Positions 13,269-25,244 of a stretch of 64,000 nucleotides of DNA are shown here, one piece after another (position 1 is the first letter of the stretch; every line of letters starts with the position of its first letter). The translations under genes were made by a program, and so were the position numbers. The notes under the pieces were generated by a model that was given only the letters and a program-made list of their open reading frames with translations, was not told where the DNA came from and ran no database searches. The stretch is from Pochonia chlamydosporia 170 (taxonomy: Eukaryota; Ascomycota; Sordariomycetes; Hypocreales; Clavicipitaceae): NCBI RefSeq assembly GCF_001653235.2, contig NC_035792.1, positions 2,790,001-2,854,000 of the forward strand. Reading direction: 5' to 3'.

Positions 13269-14619
13269 TTACGCATTGGCATACTCCTTGTTGAAGGCAC
13301 GTCCGATGACCATGCGTCTAATTTCAGAAGTTCCAGCACCAATCTCGTACAATTTCGCACTATTCGCAGCACGTTAGCCAAGCAGATCGCCACCAACACA
13401 TGGACCTGCAAAAGACTTACTCTCTCAGCAACCGTGAAGCAGGCATCTCTTCAACATAGCCCATACCACCCAGCAACTGAATACAGTCAAGGGTACACTC
13501 AGTAGCACGCTCCGCAGCGTACAAGATGGCACCAGCGCAGTCCTGGGTGCGAATAATGCCCTGCTCATCGACCTGCTTGGCCGTGGCGTAGGTATACGCC
13601 CGCGACGCCTGCAACTTGGTATACATGTCGGCCAGCTTGCCCTGGACGAGCTGGTTATGAGCGATGGGCGAGCCGAACTGCTTGCGCTGGTGGGAGAAGG
13701 GCAGGGCCACGTCCAGAGCGGCCTGCATGATGCCCAGGGGACCAGCAGAGAGGACCAGGCGCTCCAGGTCGAGGCCCTCCATGAGGACGCGCACGCCGCC
13801 GTTGATCTTGCCCATGACATTCTCCTCCGGCACGAAGACGTTGTCGAACATGAGTTCGCCGGTGTTGCTGCCGCGCATGCCCATCTTGTCGAGCTTCCGG
13901 GCGCAGCTGAATCCCTCCGTCTTCGTCTCGACCAAGAAGGCTGTGATGCCCTTGGATCCCTTGTCAGGCTCTGTCTTGGCATAGACGACAATCAAGTCGG
14001 CATCAGGGCCGTTGGTGATCCACATCTTGGATCCGTTGAGCAGATATCCGCCGTCCACCTTCTTCGCCGAAGTGCGCATGCTCACCACGTCACTGCCCGA
14101 GCCGGACTCAGACATGGCCAGCCCACCAATCTTGGTGCCTGCAATCAAGCCTGGCAGGTACTTCTTCTTCTGCTCCGGGTTGCCATTGAGTTGGATCTGG
14201 TTCACGCAGAGCTGCGAGTGTGCCGCGTAGCTCAGACCAATGGACCCTGAGGCGCGGGACATTTCCTCCATGACCACGGCGTGTGCCTGGTACCCCATGC
14301 CCAATCCACCGACGTCCTGGTCGGCCGTGATGCCCAGGAGTCCTGCCTCGCCGAGCTTCGGCCACATCTCGTTGGGAAAGGCATTGCTCTTGTCTGTGTG
14401 TGCGGCGACTTCTTCTGTGATTTCGCGGCGGGTGAATTCCTGCACGCTCGCGCGTAACTCCTCTAGCTCGTCGGTCGTGGGTGCCTCAAATCCCTTTGGG
14501 TGCTTGGACGAGTGTAGTCTTGTCTGGACGGTGGGAAGGGTGATTGATGCAGAGGGCCGTAGTTGCCGGGCGGCAGGGCGGGATACTGCTCTGCTGAGCG
14601 TTCTGAAGCTAGCTGCCAT
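13269..14619 (-). CDS. ivdA: Isovaleryl-CoA dehydrogenase, mitochondrial
   Basis: FAD enzyme oxidising isovaleryl-CoA to 3-methylcrotonyl-CoA in leucine catabolism, passing electrons to ETF. Two exons, 13421-14619 and 13269-13359, flank a 61-bp intron (GTAAGT donor) and give 429 residues, the usual length. The first ~38 residues are basic and acid-free, a mitochondrial presequence. The acyl-CoA dehydrogenase signature [13 protein letters not shown] is near residue 166. The glutamate in GLDLERLVL (Glu286) is the base position used by isovaleryl-CoA dehydrogenases and separates them from medium- and short-chain enzymes. The second exon supplies the C-terminal [15 protein letters not shown] helix. 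The frame stays open upstream of the chosen ATG, but that ATG begins the presequence. Divergently paired with mccB. Confidence 0.95.
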
Positions 14620-15108
14620 GGCGGGTTGTAAAAGGACCGGAATGTAGTAAAAATCCCCAGGAATATGTGTCGTGGAACAGCAAAGAGCGCGGCGAGAAAA
14701 AGAATAGTAGAGATGGCCGGCGTAGTAAAAAACGATGTCAAGGCAATTGGGCCAAAAAGAAAAGCAAGTTGAAAGTTGTCGAGTCTGTAAAGCCGAGGAT
14801 CTGGATGGATGCGGCCAACCAAGGCTCACCCCAGCCCGCGGCTTAACACGGCTTGCTGCGGGCCGTCAACCCCAGATTTTCGCTTCCCACTGCAAGCGAC
14901 GTCAGTTGTCGAGCTGCCAGTCGAAACTCGAGGCCCTCTTCTCGGCTCAAACAAACTGCACTCAACCACCACGCCTTGTCTCGGCCCTCCAAACATCTCT
15001 GTTTTTTTTTTCTCTTCTCGTCTCTCTGCCGAAAACCCAATCCCCATTTGATACCTTCATCTAATCGCACAATTGGACCTCAATTCCCCTCAGGAATAGA
15101 TAATCACA
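14620..15108. promoter_or_regulatory. Shared divergent promoter of ivdA and mccB
   Basis: The 489 bp between the two start codons must hold both promoters. CCAAT-box words occur at 14746-14750 and 15072-15076 (as ATTGG) and at 15037-15041 (as CCAAT). A CRE-like half site ACGTCA is at 14899-14904. A T10 run followed by a CT-rich tract (15002-15030) lies on the mccB side and resembles the pyrimidine stretches of fungal core promoters. Co-regulation of the pair by leucine or by carbon limitation is inferred, not shown. Confidence 0.65.
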
Positions 15109-16991
15109 ATGTCCCTCAGCAGGTCATCACAACAAGCCCTCCGGCTAACCCGCCTCCGCCCTCATCCAAGACACCAACACATCCAGGCCCGCGCCATCGC
15201 GAACCTCACCCCTCCTCACCAAGCAGCCGCCATCTCGCGCCTCCAAACTAATGTCGACCCTTCGTCTGACGAATACAAGGAAAATGAGAAGCAAATGTCT
15301 GAAGTCACCGCCAAAATGGCCGAGCTGACGCGCAAGATTCAGCGCGGCGGGCCGGACAAGGCGCGGGAGAAGCACATTGCCCGCAAGAAGATGCTGCCGA
15401 GAGATCGTATCACGTCGCTGATTGACCCGGGGACTACGTTTTTGGAGCTCTCTCCCATGGCGGGATATGAATTGTATCCTGAGGCGGAGGTTCCTGCTGG
15501 CGGTATCATTACGGGTGTTGGTGTCGTGGAGGGTGTTACGTGTGTGATTGTTGCGAATGACAGCACGGTCAAGGGCGGTACTTATTATCCCATTACTGTC
15601 AAGAAGCATCTTCGTGCGCAGGCTGTTGCACAGGAGAATAAGTTGCCGTACGTTGTGCTCACCATTACCAATGGCGCCTTGTCCTTGGGCTATATATACT
15701 ATAATTGGTGTATAGGCAAGTACTAATATGTGAATAGTTGCATCTACCTCGTCGACTCTGGAGGCGCTAACCTCCCTCACCAATCCGACGTCTTCCCCGA
15801 CCGCGAGCACTTTGGCCGCATCTTCTACAATCAAGCCCGCATGTCGTCACAGGGAATTCCACAAATCGCCGTCGTCATGGGCCCCTGCACAGCCGGAGGA
15901 GCCTACGTGCCCGCCATGTCTGATGAATCCATCATCGTAGGCGAGCAGGGCCACATCTTCCTCGCCGGTCCTCCCCTCGTCAAAGCCGCCACCGGTGAGG
16001 TCGTGAGCGCAGAAGACCTCGGCGGTGGTAAGATGCATTCCTCTGTATCTGGTGTAACCGACTACTTGGCCGTCGACGACGCCCACGCCATCACCCTCGC
16101 TCGACGATCCATCAGCAACCTCAACTGGCCTGCCAAATCCGCCGCCACTCAACCTCCCGCCGCTACCTTCTCAGAGCCTCTCTACGACCCAGAGGAGCTC
16201 ATGGGCATCGCAACCACCAACCTCCGCAAACCCATCCCCATCCGTGAAGTCATTGCCCGTATTGTCGACGGCTCCGAGTTCTCCGAGTTCAAGCGTGATT
16301 TTGGCACCACCCTCGTCACTGGCTTCGCCTCCATCTACGGCCACAAAGTCGGCATCGTCGCCAACGACGGCATCCTCTTCGCCTCATCGGCCGTCAAAGG
16401 CGCACACTTCATCGAGCTCTGCGCCCAGCGCGGTATCCCTCTCGTCTTCCTTCAAAACATCTCTGGCTTCATGGTCGGCACGGCCTCTGAGCGAGATGGT
16501 ATTGCCAAACACGGTGCCAAGCTCGTCACCGCCGTCGCTTGCGCCGATGTACCCAAATTCACAGTTGTCGTGGGTGGTTCATATGGCGCCGGAAACTACG
16601 GCATGTGCGGTCGTGCTTATAGCCCTCGCTTCCTCTGGATGTGGCCGAACGCTCGTGTCGGTGTCATGGGTAGCGAACAGCTTGCTGCTGTTATGGAGAC
16701 TGTTGGCCAGAAAGCTGATCCTGAGCTCAAGGCTCGCATTGACCGTGAGACCGAGGCGACCTTCTCATCAGCAAGACTCTGGGTAAGTCCCTCAATATAG
16801 CTCACCTCTGTTTTTGAAACTCTCTCATTTGTAAATGTGTTGTTGGCTAACGGTTTGGATGAAACTAGGACGATGGCATTATTCCCCCTCAGCATACTCG
16901 ACGCTACCTCGGCCTTGGTCTGAAAGCTGCCATGGGTGGCCGTAACGAGGTCAAGGCTGGGGATACCAAGTTTGGTGTCTTCAGAATGTAA
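15109..16991 (+). CDS. mccB: Methylcrotonoyl-CoA carboxylase beta subunit (carboxyltransferase), mitochondrial
   Basis: Carboxyltransferase half of the biotin enzyme that converts 3-methylcrotonyl-CoA, the product of ivdA, to 3-methylglutaconyl-CoA. Three exons, 15109-15647, 15738-16782 and 16869-16991, with introns of 90 and 86 bp, give 568 residues. A branch-like TACTAAT precedes the first acceptor. Residues 1-30 are Arg/Ser-rich without acids, a mitochondrial presequence. Both carboxyltransferase oxyanion regions are present: [12 protein letters not shown] near 227 and [16 protein letters not shown] further on. The [14 protein letters not shown] block, with its preceding Cys, joins exactly across intron 1. 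The C-terminal exon restores the AAMGG...FGVFRM ending typical of the subunit. The biotin-carrying alpha subunit is not in this window. Confidence 0.95.
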
Positions 16992-17476
16992 AAGGAAGTA
17001 AAGTGCAACGCCAAAAATCGACTTGATGACCTCGCAAGAGCTTGGCAGTCGGGGCTGCCGTTTTCCCCTGCATTAGATCACTTTGTATATAGCTTGCCAT
17101 AGATGTGTCGCACAATGGAGCTAAATTTGAACGATTCACGAGAGGACAAGATGTGCTTTGGACAAAGACCAACGTCAAATTTCGCTACTACCAGTGCCAC
17201 TCCCGGCATGCTATTACATCATTACCCCATGCGCCTCTCTAAATTCCTTCTCGACGATGTCGGTGGTATCAACACTGTTTCAACAATCAAAACGCCATCG
17301 CCAAACTCCTTAACATATCATACATTCGGAAGCCTGGGTGCGTCTTGGGAGAACCAAACGGCTTGTGAGATGGTTATACAAGATCTCAGCCGCTTCGCAC
17401 TCCACTCTCTGCTAGCCTAGCTTCCATATTTGATTTCCTTTCTAAGGTGAGGGACGTGATAGTATTCACATCGCGC
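16992..17476. other. Convergent intergenic spacer
   Basis: The tails of mccB and the EGF-like gene face each other across 485 bp. Only short open frames; presumably two 3' untranslated regions and termination signals. Confidence 0.6.
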
Positions 17477-20176
17477 TCAGATCTTTCGGCCGCCAACTGG
17501 CCCATCCCCGATATTGATAGACAGTGAGATCAAATTGATGCTGTTGCCGTTGCCCAGATTTATGTTGGATGCCTCCTGCTCGGAGACTTCACTGCCCATT
17601 TGAGTCTTCCCTTTGCCAGCCCTGCTAAAGAGACGCTGCAGTTCAGCCTGTGACGATATAGCTTTGTCCACTGTCTGTTGTTGAAGAATGTAGAGCATTG
17701 CAACGCGCGAAAAGTCAAGCACTTCCTCGGTGACCGAAAATGGGGTAGTGGGAGCTCTCCTGGTTGTGCTGGCGGTGGTTATAGACATCAGAGGGCTTGA
17801 AGATATAACTGATGACAGTGTCGATTTGGCTGGCGTGGTCGGCGGCGCTGTGGTTACCGTCTGGGTTCGCTGGATTGAAGTTGTTACTGTTGTGGCAGGC
17901 ATCTGACCGACTAGAGGAGGTGTTATAGTGACGGTGGTTGTGGTGGTTGGCGTGAAGGTGATTATTGATATGGGAGGATAGTGCTCGGCGTTCAGAGCAA
18001 AATTCGCTTGCTTGTCGCTGATGTCTTTTACTTCATCCGTAGCTTGTCCAGATCTCATCGTTCGGCCATCGAAAGTGACCAGAGCATTCTGCGCGATGCA
18101 TGACAGATTCCCAGAGTTGAACCTAGCCAGAATCGATGTGCCCGAGAGCGGCACGGAGAAGTTTTTATTGGCATCAGCTAGTATTCGAGGAATCGCTCTG
18201 CCGAGTGTCACGTTGTTAATACTAGACTTTCCGTCACTGGAAACAAGGTTCGTCATCGTACATCCTGTTGAGCCACCATCACCGCAGGTGGGGCCTGTAA
18301 ATCCATTGGTACAGATGCATGAACAATTGCCCTGCACGATCACGCTTGTACCTCCGTTCAAACAGGTCAGTTGGTTCTGGCATTGGCCGATACTGGGATT
18401 GGTATCCTTTTTCTGACCAAGATTCTTGAAAACAAAAAACTCGAGAGGAACCACTATGGCGGCCACAATCAGGCAGAGAAGTAGGAAAACCACTAGAATG
18501 AAAGCCCACAGAGGTAGACCACAGCACCGTCGTTTGGGTTTTGTCTCAATCTGACCACTAGGTGATCGTGAGTGTGACGGTCGATCTTGGCCGTTGACTG
18601 CTGGCCATGTACTCCCTCTCAGCCAAGAGTTGCGACTCGGATTGTTTCGAGGTGTGTGAACTGGCGGCGGAAAGGCTGCAAGCATATCGGATAGTCCAGA
18701 ACGATGAGGGTCTTCTGTTTTTTCCAATGTTAGAATCGAAAGAGCTTCATCCTTGTTCCAAACACAGTAAGAACATCACAGTCCAGAGGTGCAATGTAAC
18801 TTACCTTTCTCGTTGAGATACCCTTCAAGCGTATCGAGTCGGCTGGCTGGTCGTTTGCCCTTGTCAATCATAGCTGCAAGTCTGGTCGCGCGCCGAATCA
18901 AGTCTGGCAGGCTAGTGAGACTTCCCCTGGCCTCTGCTGCACGAACGGCATCGATGTCCAGTCTGGGAGGGCGTCTCATAGCCGACAGTCGAGTTTGTTG
19001 ACGAGGGGCATCTCCAACTTGATTTGCATCTCGAGGATCGGAGGAGCTTGCTGTCGCAAAAGCCTGCAGAATTGCTTCTGATGAAAGACTTTCTCTACTT
19101 GTGGTATTGACATATGATGCCCGAGGTTTCTTCAGGGTTGGGACTGTTTCGGAAGAACTTGTTGCTGCACTTAGGTATCCTTCATTGTCATGTGTTGTTT
19201 GCACCGGTGCAGGGCCTCTTCTCATATTCGACGCGGAGTTACTCGATCCTTTCGTAGTGATCAATGCAGGCTTCCCCTTCTTGCCCAGGCTTGCACTACG
19301 AACCAGTTGGCTCTCGTCCCCGAAGTCATCATATCCTGATTCCCTACTCTTTTCTGTGATAGACTCTTCATAGAATGCGTCGCCATAGCCAGGGCTGCCT
19401 GCTTGTGGCGAACCGGCTGGCCAGGACTCTGGCATAGCCGCACTCGAAGCGTAAGATCCATGAGATCTTGATCTGGGGCTCTCCTCTGGTATGGGTGAAA
19501 CAAATGATGCATTTGAATAAAATGACGATGCTCCTCTTCGGCTTGACGGTGGAGGACCAAGAATTGCGCTCTTCCTGGGTGGCATCGAAGAACTCGTGGG
19601 AGCTGGTATCGGAAAGTCGGGTATTGTCCCCACAGAGGATATTGTCTGTCGGGCAGAGCTGCCTGACGGAGAGAGCGGATTATTGATATCGAGGTTTTCT
19701 TGTGGACTGTCCGGTATGGCTGAGCGAGATGTGAACACTGGTATGGGCTGTTGCGGCTTTGATTGATCAAGTATCGAAGGAATTCTGCTTTGGCTGGGTC
19801 GTGGCGGTCGTTCTGGTACTTGTTGGGACTTTGGCGTAGGAGACTGAGGTGAAGTTGGATCGACAAATGCCGTCGGTACTGTTCCGGTGTTGGCGAGTGG
19901 CCATTGTGGAACCTGTTTCGGTCGAGAAATCGTCTGCCCTGATTTTGTCTCCTGACTAGAGGGCATTCGGTTCTTGGCAAATTTGGACTGGGATAGCCCT
20001 TGTGGTGGTGGGCGCAATGGTGTTGACGACTCGATTAGATTGGAATCCTGCGGTGGCCGTCTAGTTGCCTGGCCATCCTGCCCTCGAGTGCCTTGGACTT
20101 GTTCACGAGCCCTCTTTACAGAGCCTGGTATATTGTATGACCGGTCCATATCTCTTCCATCGTAGGGTTGACTCAT
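17477..20176 (-). CDS. EGF-like domain single-pass membrane protein
   Basis: Two exons, 18805-20176 and 17477-18714, around a 90-bp intron give 869 residues. Residues 1 to about 515 are hydrophilic and rich in Ser, Pro, Gln and Arg, with no signal peptide. A Lys/Arg-Cys-Cys motif leads into a hydrophobic helix at about 524-546. Next comes a cysteine cluster at about 569-601 with the EGF-like order C..C..NGG..C.C.C..G(F)xGxxC, then a Thr/Ser-rich segment and a tail ending in a glycine-rich stretch. The predicted topology is a long cytosolic N-terminus with the EGF module outside. Fungal proteins of this layout are known from genomes but have no settled function; a surface sensor or wall-linked role is inference. 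The second exon alone opens with an in-frame Met, so shorter annotations are possible. Confidence 0.85.
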
Positions 20177-23100
20177 TTGGTAATATTCAGTAGCCGCAAA
20201 CCATTTATCGTAGTTTCAGCCCAGCAACTCGGAGTCTATCAATTGCAATTGGCTGTCGAATGAATCTAGGGTTAATTGTAAATGAAAGGAGATCCCGTCT
20301 CTTGGACGAAAAATTGGTGTAAATGACTGGAATTTTGTAATATGTCGCTATTGGTCTGATGAACTGAAGAAAACTAGAGTGGAAAAATAGAGTGGTACGG
20401 TTGCGGTTTGTTGCATCAAAATTGTATGCGCTGTGACTGAGGAGTCGGAAACGAAAGCCGTTGTGTTCACATACGTCAAATATCATATCAAAACGAGCGG
20501 CAGAAGTGACAGATTTGTGATGGTCCGAGTGAAAAGGAACCAGAAAAATAGACAGTGGCAGAAGAAAAAGTGAAACGAGTGTCGGGTGTTTGACGAAGAC
20601 CTGCAAGCAGATGTGTAATCGAATCAGAAAGAAGACGAGATGGGATTCCGAGAGTTTAGAGAACAGTCTATCGAATTTGTGTCAGCCGTTTCGTTTGGGC
20701 ACATCGGATGGCAAGTCTTCCAGCACAGAGCCGGCAACCGCGCAAAACGAGCATTGTGTACGGAGCGACTGAATAAGCCGGCTCCCACATATTGTCTGAG
20801 GCTTGTCGGGGTCAACGGGGTCAAGGGTTACATACAAGAGACGCTTCCAGTCTCAGAATTCAACCACCTAGTTACCAGTGAGATTCCGGAGACAGGGTGT
20901 CTCAAAAGGCTCACAGAGCCAAGAAGCAAGCCGGATTAGCAGCGTGCAAACCGGCTGCCAGTAAAAATGATGAGAGTAATAACCAGACTCTCTCGAAACA
21001 GAGAAGTCGGCCAACGAAAATCGCAAGAGCTTCCGATGAAGATTCGTGCTCGACAGCAGGTTGGAGTTTCCGGGTTGCACAGGAAATCTTGACTCAGCGT
21101 CGCAAAACAAAGTTGGGGCTCGTGTTTCAGATATTGCGGCGTAGGAGAATGAGCTAGCCCGAGGATAAGAGAGTGTGTAAGTAGAGGCTCTTGAAAACTA
21201 GTGCAGAACAGAAATGGCAGTGAATTGCCTCTCAGTGCAATGGATATTGTGAAGGAATGAAGACGGTCAGTATTTTCGAGCAGCTTCTGTGGGAATACTG
21301 CATAGGCGGCAGAATCAAGCTGCTGTGCAACTTGTCGAATATTGCAGCCACACCGGAAACCAATTCTTACCTGGTAATGTGATAAGGTGAAGCTGAGAGG
21401 CTCAGACCGCGTCTCTAGGACAGGGTTCCGCTGGTGAGGAGTTCACAAGAGGCACACAAAGCCTGGGGATGAAGGGAAAGAAATGAAAGAAAGCAGTCAT
21501 CCACAGGATGCTGAGGGGGAGAAGAAGTGCAAACGAGGCAGTCACGATGAAGTTGACCTGCAAAGGGGGAAGTCGCGACACAAAATGGCAAGAAAAGAAC
21601 CAGCGACTGGGAGGGGATAAAATGCGCCAAAAGGAAGGCGACAGGCATTGACCAAACCAGAACACCACTCATGCATGTTTGAACCAGACCAGACCCGACC
21701 CGATCAAACCACGCCATAAATTTGACCTCCTCACTGCAGAGCCTGACCGTCCCAAGTCTTTGACGAAAGACTATGCGACACGCTGTCGGGTCTGGTCCCA
21801 ATCCCTGCAGGCACAAATGGAGTGCCAGGTAAGGAGACTATTCTGCAAGGCAGTGGCACCACAATGGTCGCAAAGTGAAGCAGGGGTGGCCATTGAGTCG
21901 ATTCAAGGATGTGAGACTGATTCACTGCGAACAACCAGACCGACAAGACTCCATCGACATTCTTACCAACCACTCAAAAATGGAAGGCTTGGTTACCAGA
22001 CAACTTCCCTGCCTTTATGGGGATCGCTGGCCACTGCAATCTTTATCCATGCTGCTGACGGAGAATCCATAGCTGGATCACTGTCATGCTCGACTGGATT
22101 TCTCGCCGTCCCCCAATGCTTCAGTCTATTTTCAGCCCCAGCATACACGATGTTGTTCCTGGATCCAACAAAGCAGCCACATCAAGCCTTGTGGTTGTCC
22201 TAGCCTTCGCAAACTGCCCAGCAGGCGATAGTCAACGGTCGGTCTCCGCCTGGCGCATGTCAAGTGGATCAAAGGCCATTAACTTATATCGGACAGGACT
22301 TCGAAGTCCCACCAAACTTTGACCATTCGACGGTGCGAGCTGTGGCCTGTGAGCCCTCGACTTGGCTCAGGCGAACTCAAATGCCCGAGCACTCGAAGAG
22401 TCGCGACTGAGTTTGAGACAATCTCCAGACAGACCAGCGAAGCCCCAGGACTGCGCGCGCGATCTGGCAGCGCTGCTTTCCTTTTTCCGTCTCTGTTCAA
22501 AGGTTCCTTTTCTTTTTCCCCGCAGGCGTGCAGCAAAGTAGCTTGAACCCATCTATCTGGCTGGAGCGAGTTAGTGTCCCTGGTACCAAGCAGAACGAAC
22601 CTGGAGCCATAGTTTCCTCACACAAACAGAGTACTCTGTATATCTCCTCCAGTCGCAGAGAAAACACGTCCACCGAATCCGAGATGCCCCCAATCAAACG
22701 TCGGGGTTCCCCTGCTGATGGCCCCAAAGTGCAACGTATTTGCTGTCAACTGGAAACACTAGCGCCATGTTCCTGCATGTAGTCGCATCCACACATGAAG
22801 CAGGATATCTTGACCACTTCTGACTAGTGCGGCCAAGGGGTCGCTCAGATGTCACCCTGGCTCACAGCTGCATCACGGCTTCGAAGAAAAGAAAGTCACG
22901 TCAATGCATCAAAGTCGATTGGACAAGATGCGTGATCGCCACATCGCTTTCACTGCTTTACGATGAAATAGCGTGTAGTTTGCATGCGAGGGATGCGTGA
23001 ACAAACAAGTTCGTCTCAAAACTTCCATCCGATGAAACCCTGCAACGGCGCATAGACCAAGGCGTGTCCCCGAGGCCCAAGATGACATTCGGGTTCGGGG

Positions 23101-24148
23101 ACTGCCTTCCATGAAAGACAGCAACGCTAATAAAATTGTGTGATGCGGACTTCAAACTTTCTCCTAGAATCCCAGACGCACACCAGCAAGGTTCGTTGGT
23201 AATGGCAGCCAGGCAAAATTATGCTAGCAACTTCTGATTGCCTGAGGTCCTGGGAATTGCACTTCAAACCCGGCTCAGTGATGTTTGACTTGCTTGAATA
23301 GGTAAGTTGAAAGTTGATCAACATGCGTTTCTCAGCAAGATCCAACCAGAATCTCGGCTGGCATAAACGCCGCTCTTGGGATAGCGTTCACAGGGGATGG
23401 CACAGGGAAGAACGACCAACTGAAATCGTCCTGCCCCCAGAACGGATCTTTTGTGCGTCTTTTTTATTTAATCCCGCTGTTATTCTCGTCCACTTCGAAG
23501 ATTTGGCTGGTTAGGGTTCATGATTCTGAAGCAGGCGCCCCCATGCTCAAAGCACCCTTAATCTTAACTCCTTTGAAGACGCAAAGGACTCATATATGGG
23601 AAAATTCGGGAACTCATCAGCCCTCTGTTTGTCCATCCATGGCATCGTTATCAAATACCCCTGCTCTCATTTATTACCGTTGCTACTCGGGAAGATTACA
23701 TTGATATATTTCTGACAACCAAACAAATTTGTACCACAACGATCGGAGAGACAAGGCAATCAATCTCATGCAACATGGTGCTGACATCCTCCCGATGGAA
23801 CGCCAACAGTTCACACAATGTGGGAACGAGTCCACTTCGACAGCCATGCCCGATATATTACAATGTTGAACGGGACCGGTTGTGGAGTCTTCATTGTTGG
23901 ATGCATGGAATGCATCTTCAAGTATGATCGCGTGGCTGTGGATGTTTCCTGTCGTCGGGAAATTACTTGTATGCACAACGTCGGATGTAAAGTACGGTGC
24001 ATGGTTGTGCGTAGTATGTGGCGTACGCCTATATACCGATCCATTTTGCTACACTATGTACAAATATCTGTGTATGGAGCCTCCTGGTCCTTGAAATCAT
24101 TGAAACGAACAAGGTCCGGGTCATTGGACTTTGCCTTCGACATCTCAC
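20177..24148. other. Gene-poor interval
   Basis: About 4 kb holding the upstream region of the EGF-like gene and the downstream region of the GH17-like gene. Numerous short frames overlap on both strands without motif or splice structure. A CCAGACC-rich patch lies near 21680-21700. No gene is supported. Confidence 0.55.
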
Positions 24149-25244
24149 TCAGCACTTGCGAGGTCTCCAATTTGGGATAACGTAGCCAGAACCATCCGGC
24201 TTCACAATGTCAAACTTATCTTCACCCTGCCACGCATGCAGGAACCAACCAACATTCTTCTGCTTGAACCACTCGCAATTGTCATCAAAGGTCTTCCAGT
24301 ACTTGGTATACTGGGCAACGCCAACGTCACTCTTTCCGGGATTGTGGTCCGTCTTGCCCCAAGCCCACGGGCTTTCCGTAATCATGGTGGGAAGGTTGAC
24401 GTGATCCAAAACCCATTGCGTAGCCTGCTGGATATAAGCCCAGGCTTGACTCTCAGGGTTGTTGCCGTGGTAGAAGGGCATGGGGTGGATATGAGCAAAG
24501 TCAGAGTTGGCCTTGATCCCACTTCCAAGGCTGGTCAGACTATTTCCATTGCGCAAGGTACCTGGACGGTCCCAATCCTCACTGATGCCAACCTTGATGC
24601 TATGCTGCTTCATTTTCGCGCGGAATGCTCCGAGGTCATTCACAAAGTTGCCGGAATCCATGCCATCACCAACGGGCTCGGAGCCCCAGTCAGCGCTGTG
24701 GACAACATATGGTGCAATGGCGGCAAATTCGGGCTTGTTGAGTGCGTCATAAATGGCCTGCTGCGATTGTCTCCAAACGTCCTGTTACAGTGTCAGTCCT
24801 GAAAGTCTGATCTTCATGTACAATTCTAAATCAATGGAGGTAGGAACTTACACCACCGCCAAAGTTTGTCCAGACCTGCAAGATGATGCCCATGTTGTTC
24901 GTGGCCGCGGCCCGAATGGCATTCTCGAATACGATGGACTTGGTACATGTGGGATAGTACATGCGCACGATACTCGCACCGAAGTCCTTCTTCATCTTGG
25001 CAAAGTCCTGGTTCATTTTGTTGAAGCTGTTGGTGCCGCTGTTGCAGTTGTCGTCCTCCAAGGGGTAGCTAAAGCCTTGGAAGCCATATGCCATTGACTG
25101 AGGGCACCACCAGTCTGCTGGTTTAACACTGGGGGGTGTCATATTACCAGGCAGCTTGGCACTACCATAAGGGAAGCAATTAGGGGTTGCAGCTGCTGCT
25201 GCGAGAGCCGGCAGGCTGGCGAGAGCCAAAGAAGTGAAGTGCAT
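24149..25244 (-). CDS. Secreted GH17-like glycoside hydrolase (putative beta-glucanase)
   Basis: Two exons, 24852-25244 and 24149-24781, with a 70-bp intron (GTAAGT to CAG) give 341 residues. A signal peptide covers roughly residues 1-19, with a hydrophobic Leu/Ala core ending in AAAAA. The body is a TIM-barrel hydrolase of the GH17 type. It has the early barrel strand IVRMYYP, the segment DWGSEPVG with Glu166 as likely acid/base, and ITESPWAWG with Glu267 as likely nucleophile. The intron falls between TNFGGG and DVWRQ and the frame is preserved. Fungal relatives act on beta-1,3-glucan in the cell wall, in remodelling or nutrition. Substrate assignment is by family only; the class is divergent from classical plant GH17 enzymes. 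Confidence 0.8.

Noticed and set aside
13657..14250. 197-codon plus-strand frame
   Set aside because: Antisense shadow of isovaleryl-CoA dehydrogenase.
15145..15834. 229-codon minus-strand frame
   Set aside because: Antisense shadow of the carboxylase beta subunit.
19261..19980. 239-codon minus-strand frame
   Set aside because: Out-of-frame shadow within the first exon of the EGF-like gene.
24131..24802. 223-codon plus-strand frame
   Set aside because: Antisense shadow of the GH17-like gene.
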